From positions 59,515,655 to 59,579,654 of the forward strand of contig JAKGHH010000005.1 of assembly GCA_022828595.1 (NCBI GenBank): 64,000 bases of DNA, written 5' to 3'. Under the pieces are notes generated by a model. It saw only the letters and a list, made by a program, of their open reading frames with translations, searched no databases and had not been told where the DNA came from. A program made the translations under genes and the position numbers. Below are positions 11,801 to 23,800 of the stretch, piece after piece (positions within the stretch are counted from its first letter, which is position 1; each line of letters begins with the position of its first letter). The stretch comes from Nelumbo lutea. Its lineage: Eukaryota > Streptophyta > Magnoliopsida > Proteales > Nelumbonaceae.

Positions 11801-14800
11801 AAAAGGCTGATGAAATGACTGAATCAAACAGTTTATTGGCTTATGGCTATAGCTTTGTCTTTTAGTAGGTAGACACTATAGGCATAGGAAGGTTCAAAGA
11901 AAAATTATGTTAAAACTTATCTTAGGGGGCTGTATGGTATGGAAACCTTCAAACTTGCTCCATCTTGATAGAGACATGGATATTTTCTGATTGAGACATT
12001 CAAACACGCACAAACCCTGTATATCAACCACTCCACTAATCGTGTAACCAAGGTAACTTCACTAAATATAATCAATTATATGTTCATCAAGAACCAATTC
12101 AAAAAAATATCTCCTTATCATCCAAGAGCATGGATGGCAGGGTACAAAAGGGAACAGCATTATGCTGACCTCTCCTGTTTAATCACTATAATTCAGATAT
12201 GTTTGTATATGTATATTCATGGTTGACTAGAAGAAAGATGGTTGCTGTTTTTCATAATGGACATGTCATTTTCTGTTGAAGGCTTTAATACCCAAAACCA
12301 TAATTATGTGTTGTTTCTGTCAAAGCAATATGGTTGGGCCTAGCCCCACCCCTTGAACCCCAAAGCTAGTTTTGTTGGGAAATATTTCAATTAAAGATCA
12401 ATACTTGTGTGATCCTCCAAAGGAGAAGACCTACTTGGACTCTTTTGCCATGAATATACTTTCTCTACAAGGCAAGTTTTGAAACAACCAGTTATCAAAA
12501 AATAAAAAGTTTTGAAACAACCGTACATCTACTAATCTCCTATTCCATATCTACAAGTGCTTGGGAACTTTTTTTCCCTATTTTATCCCAGGTAGAGTCC
12601 TCTACTAGACATACATATATAGTTTCAACCTTTTTATTCTCCCCTAGGAGAAAGAGAGAAAAGATCCTTGGAGATGTGTGTGCAGTAGTGTGAGAATATT
12701 ATAAAATCCCTATGGATTACATCTTCATATCTCTTTTCATTTCTTTAATAAATTCTTACCTTACCATTCTCAAACAAAAAAAGTAAAACTCTATGAATGA
12801 CATCCTTGGGCTGCGTTTGGTTTATGAGAATATTATAAAATCCATTAAGGACTTTCCCAACTTCAATAGTAATTTCCTCAGAAATCAAACACTTCAGTTC
12901 TAGGGCTTATTTTTTATATAATATATAAAAAAGAAAATTTTATTAAAAGAGAAACAAACTGGTTTGGTTATCCCCACCGCAAAATATGTTAAAGCTAAAT
13001 TTTTATGAAAGCAACACGGAAATCTTGGACAATTAGGAATAAGTGGAGCTATAACAAATCATGAAATACATATTTATTGTGTACAAAAGACTGTAGCTGT
13101 ACAAAAAAGAAGAAGAAACCACTTTCTTTCTTTTTCTCTTCTCGAAACCCTTGGATCTTTTAAATTTCAATAGTTAAAACATTAAAGCAGAAAGTGATAT
13201 CATAGCATGTATCAAAGCACATACTAATAAGATGCAGCCTTAGAAATGGCATTATAATAAGCCGTTTTGGTACAGATCAAAGAATTCAGTTTCAGTCTTG
13301 GCGCCTGATGAGGGGTAATTTGGCACGACCTAGTAAACAAGGGTCACATGGACGCGATCTGCTAGTAGGATGACATCTCAGCAAGAAGAGCCTAGTCAAC
13401 AGTTTTCAGAGCTCCGGTGTTCAATCACCTCAATACAAAGCCACCTCGGCATAGAGTCACCTCAGTATAGAGGCACCTCAGCACCTAAGCCAGTTTGGGG
13501 CCCAGGAATCAAAGTGACACGTAATCGACTCCAAAAGCTTCTCAGCAAACTTCGAACCTCTCGGGCAACGACAGACCTTATCCTCTACCCGCCTGGATCG
13601 GGCGGTAACGATAGACTTCATTGACTGATACGTTACTCCCCGTCTAAAGCGGAAACGAATCTCGTCTACTCAAGCCAAAGATCCCAGAATCGTTTCGTGA
13701 GACCCACGGTAGCTCAACTATATAAGGGCATCAACCCCTCCAGGGCCCAAGTATGCGCAATTGTTTGCATTCAAGCTTTTAGCTCACAATCACAGCAAGA
13801 ATACTAACTTAAGCATCGGAGCGACCTCATCGGATCATCCACCCCGGTCTCTCTGATCTCTATTTTGCAGTTTGATCCAGCTCACCACGCAAACAACGTC
13901 CAAGCAACCTTCTAGCTAGGAGATTCATACCACGCACATCATCAATTGGCGCCGTTTGTGGGAAACGATCGAAAGGTCATCCCAATCCTAATCACATTCT
14001 CAATCCCAATCTCAAACTCAATGGCATCATCCAGCCACAACGGAAAGAGTGACATGAACGTCACTAGGGGGGCAAGACAGTAAACAGTCACTCCCCAGGG
14101 CTCCTCGGTGACCATTGACCAGTTCACCATCCCCCTGATTGTCTCCGAGGCTCCATCACTGTTCATGCCGCACACTACCCAACAGGTGAGTGTCCCGCTC
14201 CCCCAAGTGAATGCCACATTCTCGGAGCCTTCTTTGATTCCCCCTAGGGTCGAGCACTCCCAATTTAATGACCTTGTCCAGAGCATCCAGACGACGCAAA
14301 TTCAAATGCAGCATACCCACCAATTCTAGAAGTTTCAATAGTACTATTTCTATCAACAATACCAGCAGCAGTTCCCACCACTACAAGCCAACAAATCAAC
14401 ATCAAGGGCAAACTCAGAACCAAAATCAACACCGGGCTAACCAGAACGTCCGTCAATCTCCTCCCTGTGGTGAGAGAACTTCACAGGTATCAGTCCCTCC
14501 CTCGGGACGGACCCCGCCACGAGGTATAGTAAGCAACCAGCGTACTCCCCTTGTTTCTCGAAGAGAGAACTCGAAGGATAGGCCCGAACCCAGCCAGCCC
14601 GAGAGGCATAGTTAACAGTTCCCACGTCAAGATAATGTAATTGTCAGCTCGGGGCCCGAGGTGCGGGCTCAAGAGGAGACGCATCGGTTCCCCGCAATAG
14701 CCAACACCAAACACACGGCGAAGAAGAAGCAGTGAGGAGAACCCCTGAACCACCTCGCCCCACCATTCAGAGCAAGATCGAGATAACTAACAACACTAAG

Positions 14801-17800
14801 GATGGCAGTACAAATGCTGCACCACCAAAGAAGCAACAGCGGCGACGTCGCAAGACTCACCGTTCCTCAGCAAGGAACAATCCACCAGCGAAGCCCAGCC
14901 ATCCAGTAGATCAAGGCCGAGAAAGAGAGGAGTTTAAGTGGTGGCCGATCAATTCATAAGGAGTTTAAGTGGCACGTCGTGGCAAACAAGCCGAAGAACA
15001 TCACCGAGTTCCTCAGGCTGGCCGATCAATTCATCAGTACAAAAGAGGAAATAAACCAGAAGATCGACAACCAGCAAGGTGAAAAGAGAAAGAGAGAGGA
15101 AGAAGGAATGAACAACAAGCAGAAAAGGAAAAAGAGCAAGTCCATGAGGCGAAGAAGCAGTCCCCCTTACGAAGTTACAGGTAGGGTCGGCATTCCAGGA
15201 CCCTGCCAGTGGAGAGAACAAATTATTCTCCCCTTAATGCGAAGCGAGGAGAGATCTTGATGGCCATTAAAGACTCCTCCATCGTCAGATGGCCGCTCAG
15301 GCTACGGGGAGACCCAACGACCAAAAACCCGAATGTTTATTGTCACTTTCATCGAAACCATGGTCACAGCACGAAGAACTGCAGAAACCTCCGCGACGAG
15401 ATCAAGGAACTCATCCATCACGGGTACTTGAAGAAATACATTTGCACGATGAGAAAGGACAGGGGAACCGACAGGGAGATCGGAAGAAAGACGCCCCGAA
15501 AACTAACAGGTATAATGAGCAGCCACCTCGCCCACTACCAGAAGAAAGACTGATCCACGGGTGATCAATATGATCACTGGAGGATCCATTGTAGCGGGGT
15601 GCACAACAACAACAAGAAAGACTTCAATCTGAGAACTAGAGCACGAGGCAGAGAACCCACCAAAGCGACCTCGAATTGAAGAACCCATTTATTTTACCGA
15701 GGACGATGCTCGTGGGATTCAGTATCCTCATGGCAGCGCCCTAGTCGTAAAGTTGATCATCAATGACTTCGAGGTGAAGCGGATCTTGGTGGACTCAGGC
15801 AATTCGACTGATATCCTCTTCAAATGAACCTTTGACAAGTTACAACTACAGCAGAGCGATCTGAAACCAGCGGATACCCCACTAGTAGGGTCCAGCGGAG
15901 AAGAAGTTAGGGCTATAAGTTGGGTCACCAGTCATAGTATCAGTGGAGGCGGGCACGTAGCCAAATATTGTACGGTTCGAGCACACATTCTTGGTGGTCA
16001 CGACTCCGTCCCCATACCACGTAATTATAGGTCGGCCATTGCACACGCTTTACGCGCGATAGTATCAACTTACTATCTCGCGATGAAGTTTCCGGCAGAT
16101 GACGGAGTAGGGGTTATACGAGACGATCAACTCGAATCCCATAAGTGCTACGTGGCTGCCCTCAAGGGAAAGGCAAAACTGGCAGAAGACATCAAACTGG
16201 AGCAACCAGCACTACACCGAGGAGCTAGCTACTTCGATGGAAGAGACAGTCCACATGCCGGTTTCTGAGGTCGAGCCGACCAAGACTCTCTAAATTGATG
16301 CACTAATAAGCAAACCACTTCGAACATAGTTAGTAAGTTTTTTACTTAATAATTTAGATGTTTTCACCTGGTCCGCGACAGAAATGCTCGGAATCGACCC
16401 TAGTGTGATAACTCATAAACTTAATGTGGACCCTTTAACCAGGCCAATTAGACAAAGAAAATGCAACCTAGCCCCAAAGCGGTGGAGGGTAGTCAATGAG
16501 GAGGTTGGAAAGCTCCTCACCGCAGACTTTGTCAGGGAGGTCCATTACCCAAGATGGGTCGCCAACCCTGTGCTTGTGAAGAAAGCTAATGGCAAGTGGC
16601 GCATGTGCGTCGACTACACCGACCTGAACAGAGCCTACCTAAAGGATTGCTTCCCCTACCCAGAATAGACCACCTAATAGACGTGACCTCAAGGCATGAG
16701 TTTTTGAGTTTCATGGACGCTTACTCTGGCTACAACCAAATTAGGATGGACACAGCCGACCAAGATAAAACTGCTTTTGTAACTGAACTCTAACTATACT
16801 GTTATAAAGTTATGCCCTTTGGTTTGAAAAACGTTGGAGCAACTTTCCAGCAGATTGTAAACAAAATTTTTGAACCGTTGATTGGTAGTAAAGTGGAATA
16901 CTATGTTGATGACATGGTCATGAAGACCCAATTTTCTAGATCTTTAATCAATGATTTAAATGTTGTTTTTCAAATTTTAAGGAAATACAATATGAAGTTA
17001 AACCCAAACAAGTGTGTCTTCGGGGTCACGTCGGGTAAATTCCTTGGTTACATAGTGAACCGACGTGGCATCAGAGCTAACCCAGATAAAATTAAGGCTA
17101 TCTTAGAAATGCGACCAACTCAAAAAATCAAGAATGTACAACAACTGACTGGCCGAGTAGCTACCCTAAACCGGTTTATGTCTAAATCGGTAGGTCGATG
17201 CCTCCCCTTTTTTAAGGCAATTAAGAAGATTGAAACTTTTGAATGAACCGAGGAGTGCCAGCTCGCATTTGATGAACTAAAAAGGTACCTAAGTACCGCC
17301 CCGGTTTTAACCCGACCTGAGGAAGGAGATGAGTTGAAGCTGTACCTCTCCGCGAGTTACGACCCATCTATTATGTAAGTAAAGTGTTGAGGACGCGGAA
17401 ACCAGATATCCCGACATCAAGAAGATGGCATACGCGCTAGTAGTAGCAGTTCGGAAATTACACTCATACTTCCAAGCTCATACCATTGTCATCCTTACTA
17501 CCTCTGAGGCACATCCTATGGAGGCCAGAGGTGTCAGGGAGATTGACGAAGTGGTCCATCGAGCTTAGTGAGTACGACATCCGGTTCGAGCCACGGCCAG
17601 CAATCAAAGCCCAAGTCTTGGCAAACTTTGTAGCATAATGTACTTTCAGCACATCGGCCCATGAACCGACTGAGCTCGGTCAAAGCAATACCGACCTAGG
17701 ACGAGGAGCCCTAGATCCTCCACGTAGACGGCTCATCCAACCAGCGAGGAAGCAGTGTTGGACTGATATTGTATGACCTGAGCAAGGTGAAGCTGGAGTA

Positions 17801-20800
17801 CACTCTCCGGTTCGGATTCGAGGCGTCGAACAAGTATGAAGCACTAATTGCCGAGCTAAACTTAGCGAAGGAAATGGGTACATAACATCTCATCGTGTGC
17901 AGTGACTCATAGCTGGTAATTAGCCAAGTCAATGGTGACCTCGAAGAACACGACTCGACTATGGCAGCCTACTTAACCAAAGTCAGGGAGATCCTACCAG
18001 GCTTCAGCTCTTGTTTCATCAGGCAAATTTCGAGGTCCAAGAACGTTGAGGCCGACGCCTTATCATGACTAGCAAGTATCAGCAACAACACCATGTGAAC
18101 TGTGTACATAGAGGACCTGCCTCGACCCAGCATTCTCGAGAGGGGGGAGGGGCAGAAGAGGTCGCTCCCGTGTTGCAAGCGGAACTGAGCTGGATTGACC
18201 CGCTCGTTGATTATCTACTCCACAGGACCCTACCTGCAGAACACAATGCAACTCGGAGGGTAGAGCGTCAATCAGCCAGGTATGTCCTTATAAACGAACG
18301 GCTGTACAGGAGATCCTTCACGCTCCCCTACCTACATTACCTGCGACCCTCAGAAGTTGAGTTCGTACTTCGAAATATCCATGGAGGATTATGCGGAGGA
18401 CACTTGGGGGGCAAAGCCCTCGCCCAAAAAGCATTAAGGCAGGGCTACTATTGGCCCACAATGAAGGCAAATGCACTCGAGCTTGTCAAGAAATGCGACA
18501 GATGTCAAAGGCATGCCAACATCCTCCATCAACCTATTGTTGATTTGAAGTATCTTACCAGCCCGTGGCCCTTCACACAATGGGGAATTGACATCCTCGG
18601 TCATTTTTCGCCGGCAACTGGGCAAAGGAAGTTCTTGGTCGTGGCAGTGGACTACTTCACAACGTGGGTGTAAGTCGAACCGTTGGTAAGCATTACAGCC
18701 CAGAATGTGCAAAATTTCTTTTGGAAAAGCATTGTGTGCCATTTCAAACTGCCCAAAGTCTTGATTTTGGATAACGAGAAGCAATTCGAGGACATCAAAT
18801 TCCAAAACTGGTGCACCGAGATGGGGATTCAGCAAAACTTCACTTCGGTAGCACATCCACAAGCTAACGGACAGGCCGAAGTGACGAACAGGGCTATCCT
18901 TCGCGGACTAAAAGCTCACCCCGCGTGAGCTAAAGGGTTGTGGATAGACGAGCTACCCAATGTCCTTTGGGCCTACCAGACTACCATCAAGATCGCGACC
19001 GGAAAGACACCCTTCAACCTCACATACGGAACGGAAGCTGTGATCTCGACAAAGATTGAAGTACCGACGTTGCAGTTCGAAGATCACAACGAAGAGACAA
19101 ACGACGACGAACTCAAAACTAACTTGGACCTCGTCAAGGAGGTATGCGATCTGGCCCACATTCGAACTGCAGCTTACCAACAGCGAGTAGCTCGGTATTA
19201 TAACACTGGGTCAGGAAGCGACTTATCCGAGTCGGCGACCTGGTCCTCCGTAAGGTAATGGTACTTGAGCCCGGCATGGGCAAGCTCGGTCCGAATTGGG
19301 AAGGACCTTACCGAATGAGATGGGTGTTCGGAGAAGGAACCTATGAGCTCGAAACCATGGAAGGGAAACAGGTACCTCGAGCTTGGAACATTGACAACCT
19401 AAGGGGATACTATCTGTAAACCTCAACGCAAACAAAAATGACAGTTGATCCTATGGACGATGAACTGGAGAGAGGACCTTAAGTCACTCCAGAAGCCTAA
19501 GGGCTATGGTGTCGAGCTGACAAGAGACCTCGGCATGATATAAAACCCAGTTGCCTCTTCGACATAGGCAACTTAAGACCCGGTCGCCTCTTCGGCACTG
19601 GCTCATTAAAACCCAGCCGCTTCGGCATGGGCAAGGCAAAGTAGCCCAGGTACAGACAGGTCAGCCATGTACCCTACAATGTTTGTTCACCCCGATGTAC
19701 AATGACGATTAGATTATTCCTATTCGAGTCGAGCTCGCTAACTTGGGAGTAATCTACACTTAGAAAAATTTTGCTCCTATTTGGTTTAGCTCACCAGCTC
19801 GAGAGTAATCTATACTTGGAAAATTTTTTTGCACACAAAGAGTTTTGCAAAATACTTGTATTCCATTGATAAAGCACTTCAAGTACATAGTAAAAAAAAA
19901 GAAACAACAACAAAAAGATTACAACTATTTAGTCGAGCTCAAAGGCTCGGGAAATCGAGTATTTACAAAGAGGGTCCAAGAAAAGAGGCATCAGTTAGTT
20001 CGGGGCTCCTCATCCCTAGTAGAGGCGTTGGCGAGAAGATCTGTCTCCATGTGGTCCTCGGTAGCATTAGCTCCCTCTCCCTCTCCAGTTGTCTCATCGT
20101 TGAGAAGGTTGTCATCGCTCTCCTCCTCGAAGTCCGGGTCCTTAGCGGCTTCAACAGTCATCTCCTTAGTGATCTTGAATGTTGTGATGGCACTGAGGCC
20201 GAGGTGGGAAAATTCACGTCGAGCCAACCATCTACTGAGCTTAAACCCCTTGCAGTATAGCCCGTTGTCCCGGCCTCAACCAGCTTCTCGCAATATTCCG
20301 CCGAAGACTTGTATTCCTCGACGGCCTTGACCTTCACATCCTCCATTGCCTAAAGTAGAATTTTAGTCCACTCCTTCACCAGCGCCTCAAGGTTCTCATT
20401 CTCTCTCTTCAAAGTCACCCCGCGCTCCTCCAACTCTTTCTTCTCCGCCTCTAGCTCCTCCGCCATCAATAGAGTCAACAGCTCCTTCTTGGCTCGCGCA
20501 TCGTTCTTCAGATGATTGATCTCATTGCGAGCTAAGTTGAACTCAGAGTGGGCACTTCGAGAGGACTCCTCGACTTCGAGAGTTTGCTTCAAGTTCACCT
20601 TGGACTGGTAGGTCAGGGCATGGATCGAGGAGTTCACCTGCCAAAGGAAAAACCAAAATCTAAGTATGGAGAAAAATCTAAGTATAATTTAACCCAAAGA
20701 TTGAATACCTACCACCATGCAATGTGTGGCCGCTTTGACCCCGAGCTGAGCAACCGGTAAGTCAGCCCAACGAGCGACTTCTCGGCGAGTATCGCATCCT

Positions 20801-23800
20801 TGCTTTTGAGGAGGCCAAACTTTGGAATCAAAATGCTCCAAGCAGAAGTATCGCTACTCGACAGAGTGGTGGTCACCTACGCGTGCTAGGGCTCAGAAGA
20901 TGTGGTCTCCTAAGGCACGCGAGGCGGAGTAGCCTTGCCTTGGTCCTCATCCAAGTCAATCACAGGAGGTTGTTCGGCGACTGGTGGGTGCTCGGGGACG
21001 GAGGCATCAACGTCAGAGGTGGTGGTCTCGGTGTGGAGGCGAGCCTTCTTGGAGGCCCTCTTCTTCTTCCCCTTCTACATGCTCCCAAAGAGCTCGTCGA
21101 CAGGGATGTCAGCCACGGCAGCTGCAAAAGATGACAAACCGAGTTAGACGCAACATCAAAGTAAAACAAAACAAAGAAAACAAGTACAACAGTTGGTGAC
21201 CTACCAGGAGGACTTAGACCAGCTTGTACAAGTTTCTCCTCGATCACGAAGTTTTCGAACTTTAGGCCGAGCTTCGCCCAAGATCGAACCTCCTCCCATG
21301 TCTTTGGGTCCAATCCGATGCCGAGGTCCTAGATGGCTGCCCTCTAGTGAGTCGGGAACGGCCACCCCTCGGTGTTACGAACCACGAAGTAACATCTCTT
21401 CTAGGCCGGGACTTTGTTTGGGAACTCATGCAACAACTTGTACCCGGGGCGAGGAGACATGTAATAACATCGCCTATGCTCGGGTAGAACACGGGCCGAG
21501 TTCTTCATGATGGAGAGGATAAAAAAAAGCATGTCGAGGTCTAGAGGTCGGTTATAATCATGGAAAAGGGAAATGGTACCTACGATGTTGCGGATGGAGT
21601 TCGGATGTAGCTGGTCTATGGCGATAAAAACTTAACGAGTTCGGCTATGAAAGGGTGGAGTGGAAGACACAACCCGGTTACGAGCTGCTCCTAGAAAACC
21701 ACGATCTCATCATAACCGTGATCTCAAGGAAAGTTGCCGAAGGGAATACTGTATACTAAGTTATTAGAAAGTCTATACTGAGCTACTAAAGACAAGGAGC
21801 CTATCCGCTGTCATTGTAGACGGACCAAAGCTGTCCGGTAGGCGACCTTGGTGTGAGGTGGAGGCCGAATTGCCAGAGGCTCCTCGTTCTCACCGAGGTG
21901 AGTCCGCCTTGAACAGACTGGAGTCCACATCCTATGCCAAAGTGCCCACCTCAGCAGGATGAGGCTCCACGGTCTATGCCGAGGTACCCACCTCGGCCCC
22001 AACGGATTCACCACTCCCATCTAAAAGGCTATCTAAGCTAAGACTAGGCATGCTAATGGAAAGGACAATGGAGTCAAAAGCAAAGGAAGACAAACTCACC
22101 AAAGAAGACTAAAGAAAGCAAGACGACCTCAACCCCTACTGGACGCGACCTCAAGGACTTCAGACACGCAGTTTGTGGCGAAGAATATGGATCCTTCGGC
22201 CCATATTTATAGCCATTATATCCAGGGATCAATGGCCAAGATCTACACGATCCAACGGCTCCTAGGAAAATTGGTTGCACACTACCCGAGGTTAAAATCA
22301 GTTGAGAGCGTGTTTTGACATCCACAAAGTTTATAATCAGCTTGACGTCTATAGTACCTGATACACAATCTGGGTCACTTCTTGGTCGAGCCAAACGGTC
22401 GAACAGGTCCAACCGAAGGTCCACCCTCCATACCACCTAGACATCGTGCCAAATCCACCTGAGCTCGTCATGAACTCCTCGCGCAGGTCAAGACCCCTGT
22501 CATGAGGAGTGGGGGCAATTGATGAGGGGTAATTTGGCACAACCTAGTAAGCAAAAGTCACGTGGTCGCGATCTGCCAATAGGATGACAACATAGCAAGA
22601 GGAGCCTAGTCAGTAGTTTTCAGAGCTTAGGTGTTCGTTTACCTCAGTATAAAGCCACCTCGGCATAGAGTCACCTTGGTATAGAGGCACCTCAACACCT
22701 AAGTCAGTTCGGGTCCCAGGAATCAAAGTGACACGCAATCAACTCCAGAAGCTTCTCAACGGACTCCGAACCTCCCGGGATCACACCGGGCAACGGTAGG
22801 CGTTATCCTCTACCCGCCCGGATCGAGCGGTAACGATAGACTTCATTGACTGATACGTTACTCCCCGTCTAAAGCGGAAACGGATCTCATCTATTCAGGC
22901 CGAAGATCTCGGAATCGTTCCGTGAGACCCACGGCAACTCAACTATATAAAGGCATCAACTCCTCCAGGGCTCAAGTACGCACGATTATTTGCATTCAAG
23001 CTCTCTAGAATTCAAGCTTTTAGCTCGCAACCACATCAAGAATACTAAAGCATCGAAGCGACCTCACCAGGTTATCCACCCCGGTCTCTCTTATCTTTGT
23101 TTTTTGCAGTTTGATCCAGCCCGCCACGCGAACAATGTCCAAGCAACCTTCCAGCTAGGAGCTTTCAGATCGCGCATCATCAGTGCCCAACCAAGAACAC
23201 CTAGTTGACTGGATGACTTAGGTGATGCCTTGACAACTATGTTTGGATCAAATAAAAGGAAACTCAATTAAAGTGTAGCTCTTAGTGATAATCCAAGGAC
23301 TAAGATTGGCTAAATCAATTGCATACAGAAATCTACTTTGTGGAAGGGGACACAAAATCAGTAATTGGATGGCTGAAGGAAGAAGCAGTCTATAGCATCT
23401 ACAACATCAGATCATAGAAGATAATCTTTTAGCCAATTATTTATACTTACGCATTGTAGGGGAGCCACTGCCAAAAAATAATCTTGCTGATTTACAGACC
23501 AGGGAGAGAGTACATAGGAAGGACTTGACTGGGGAGCATATCCTTTTGATTGAAATGAGGTACTGCTTGTACATCTGTTTTAGAGCTTTTGGGGAGAGCA
23601 GCCATGGCCATGGGCTAGCTCTATAATGTAACATACTCATAATTGGCTGTAATTATTTATACACTCATCTCATCTATAACATTTTACAGTTACTAAAAAG
23701 AAAACATTAACGTGAATAAGGCATCATAGGATGCTTTTACCTTTTATTATAACAAGGATTTTAAAAGCAACATAAAACTTTCTGTAACTTTATTCTAAAA

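Larger units (their letters stand above)
13306..23182 (+). mobile_element. Ty3/gypsy LTR retrotransposon, Tat lineage, complete but defective (element 1)
   Basis: Both LTRs (13306-13944 and 22520-23182) start TGATGAGGGG and end CATCATCA. A primer site follows the 5' LTR and a purine tract precedes the 3' LTR. The flanking 5-mers are gcgcc (13301-13305) and gtgcc (23183-23187), a target duplication with one C-to-T change at a CpG. Order: gag, protease, RT, RNase H, a second (archaeal-type) RNase H, integrase, no chromodomain, then an antisense gene. The second RNase H is diagnostic of Tat elements. The coding part has several stops and frameshifts, and the LTRs differ at roughly one base in ten by eye, so the insertion is old. 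It lies in fabZ intron 3, antisense to that gene. Confidence 0.92.
10111..23241. other. Inverted ATAGTTGTCAAGGC arms flanking the nested elements
   Basis: ATAGTTGTCAAGGC at 10111-10124 is matched by its reverse complement GCCTTGACAACTAT at 23227-23240. 'cctaggtg'-like words follow inward on both sides. The pair could be the ends of one older element, later split by the copia fragment and the gypsy insertion, or two independent copies of the same repeat. No target duplication was found. Confidence 0.4.

Noticed and set aside
14265..14860. Minus-strand frames over the gag of element 1
   Set aside because: Overlap each other and gag; no conserved counterpart identified, unlike the 22051-19991 antisense gene.
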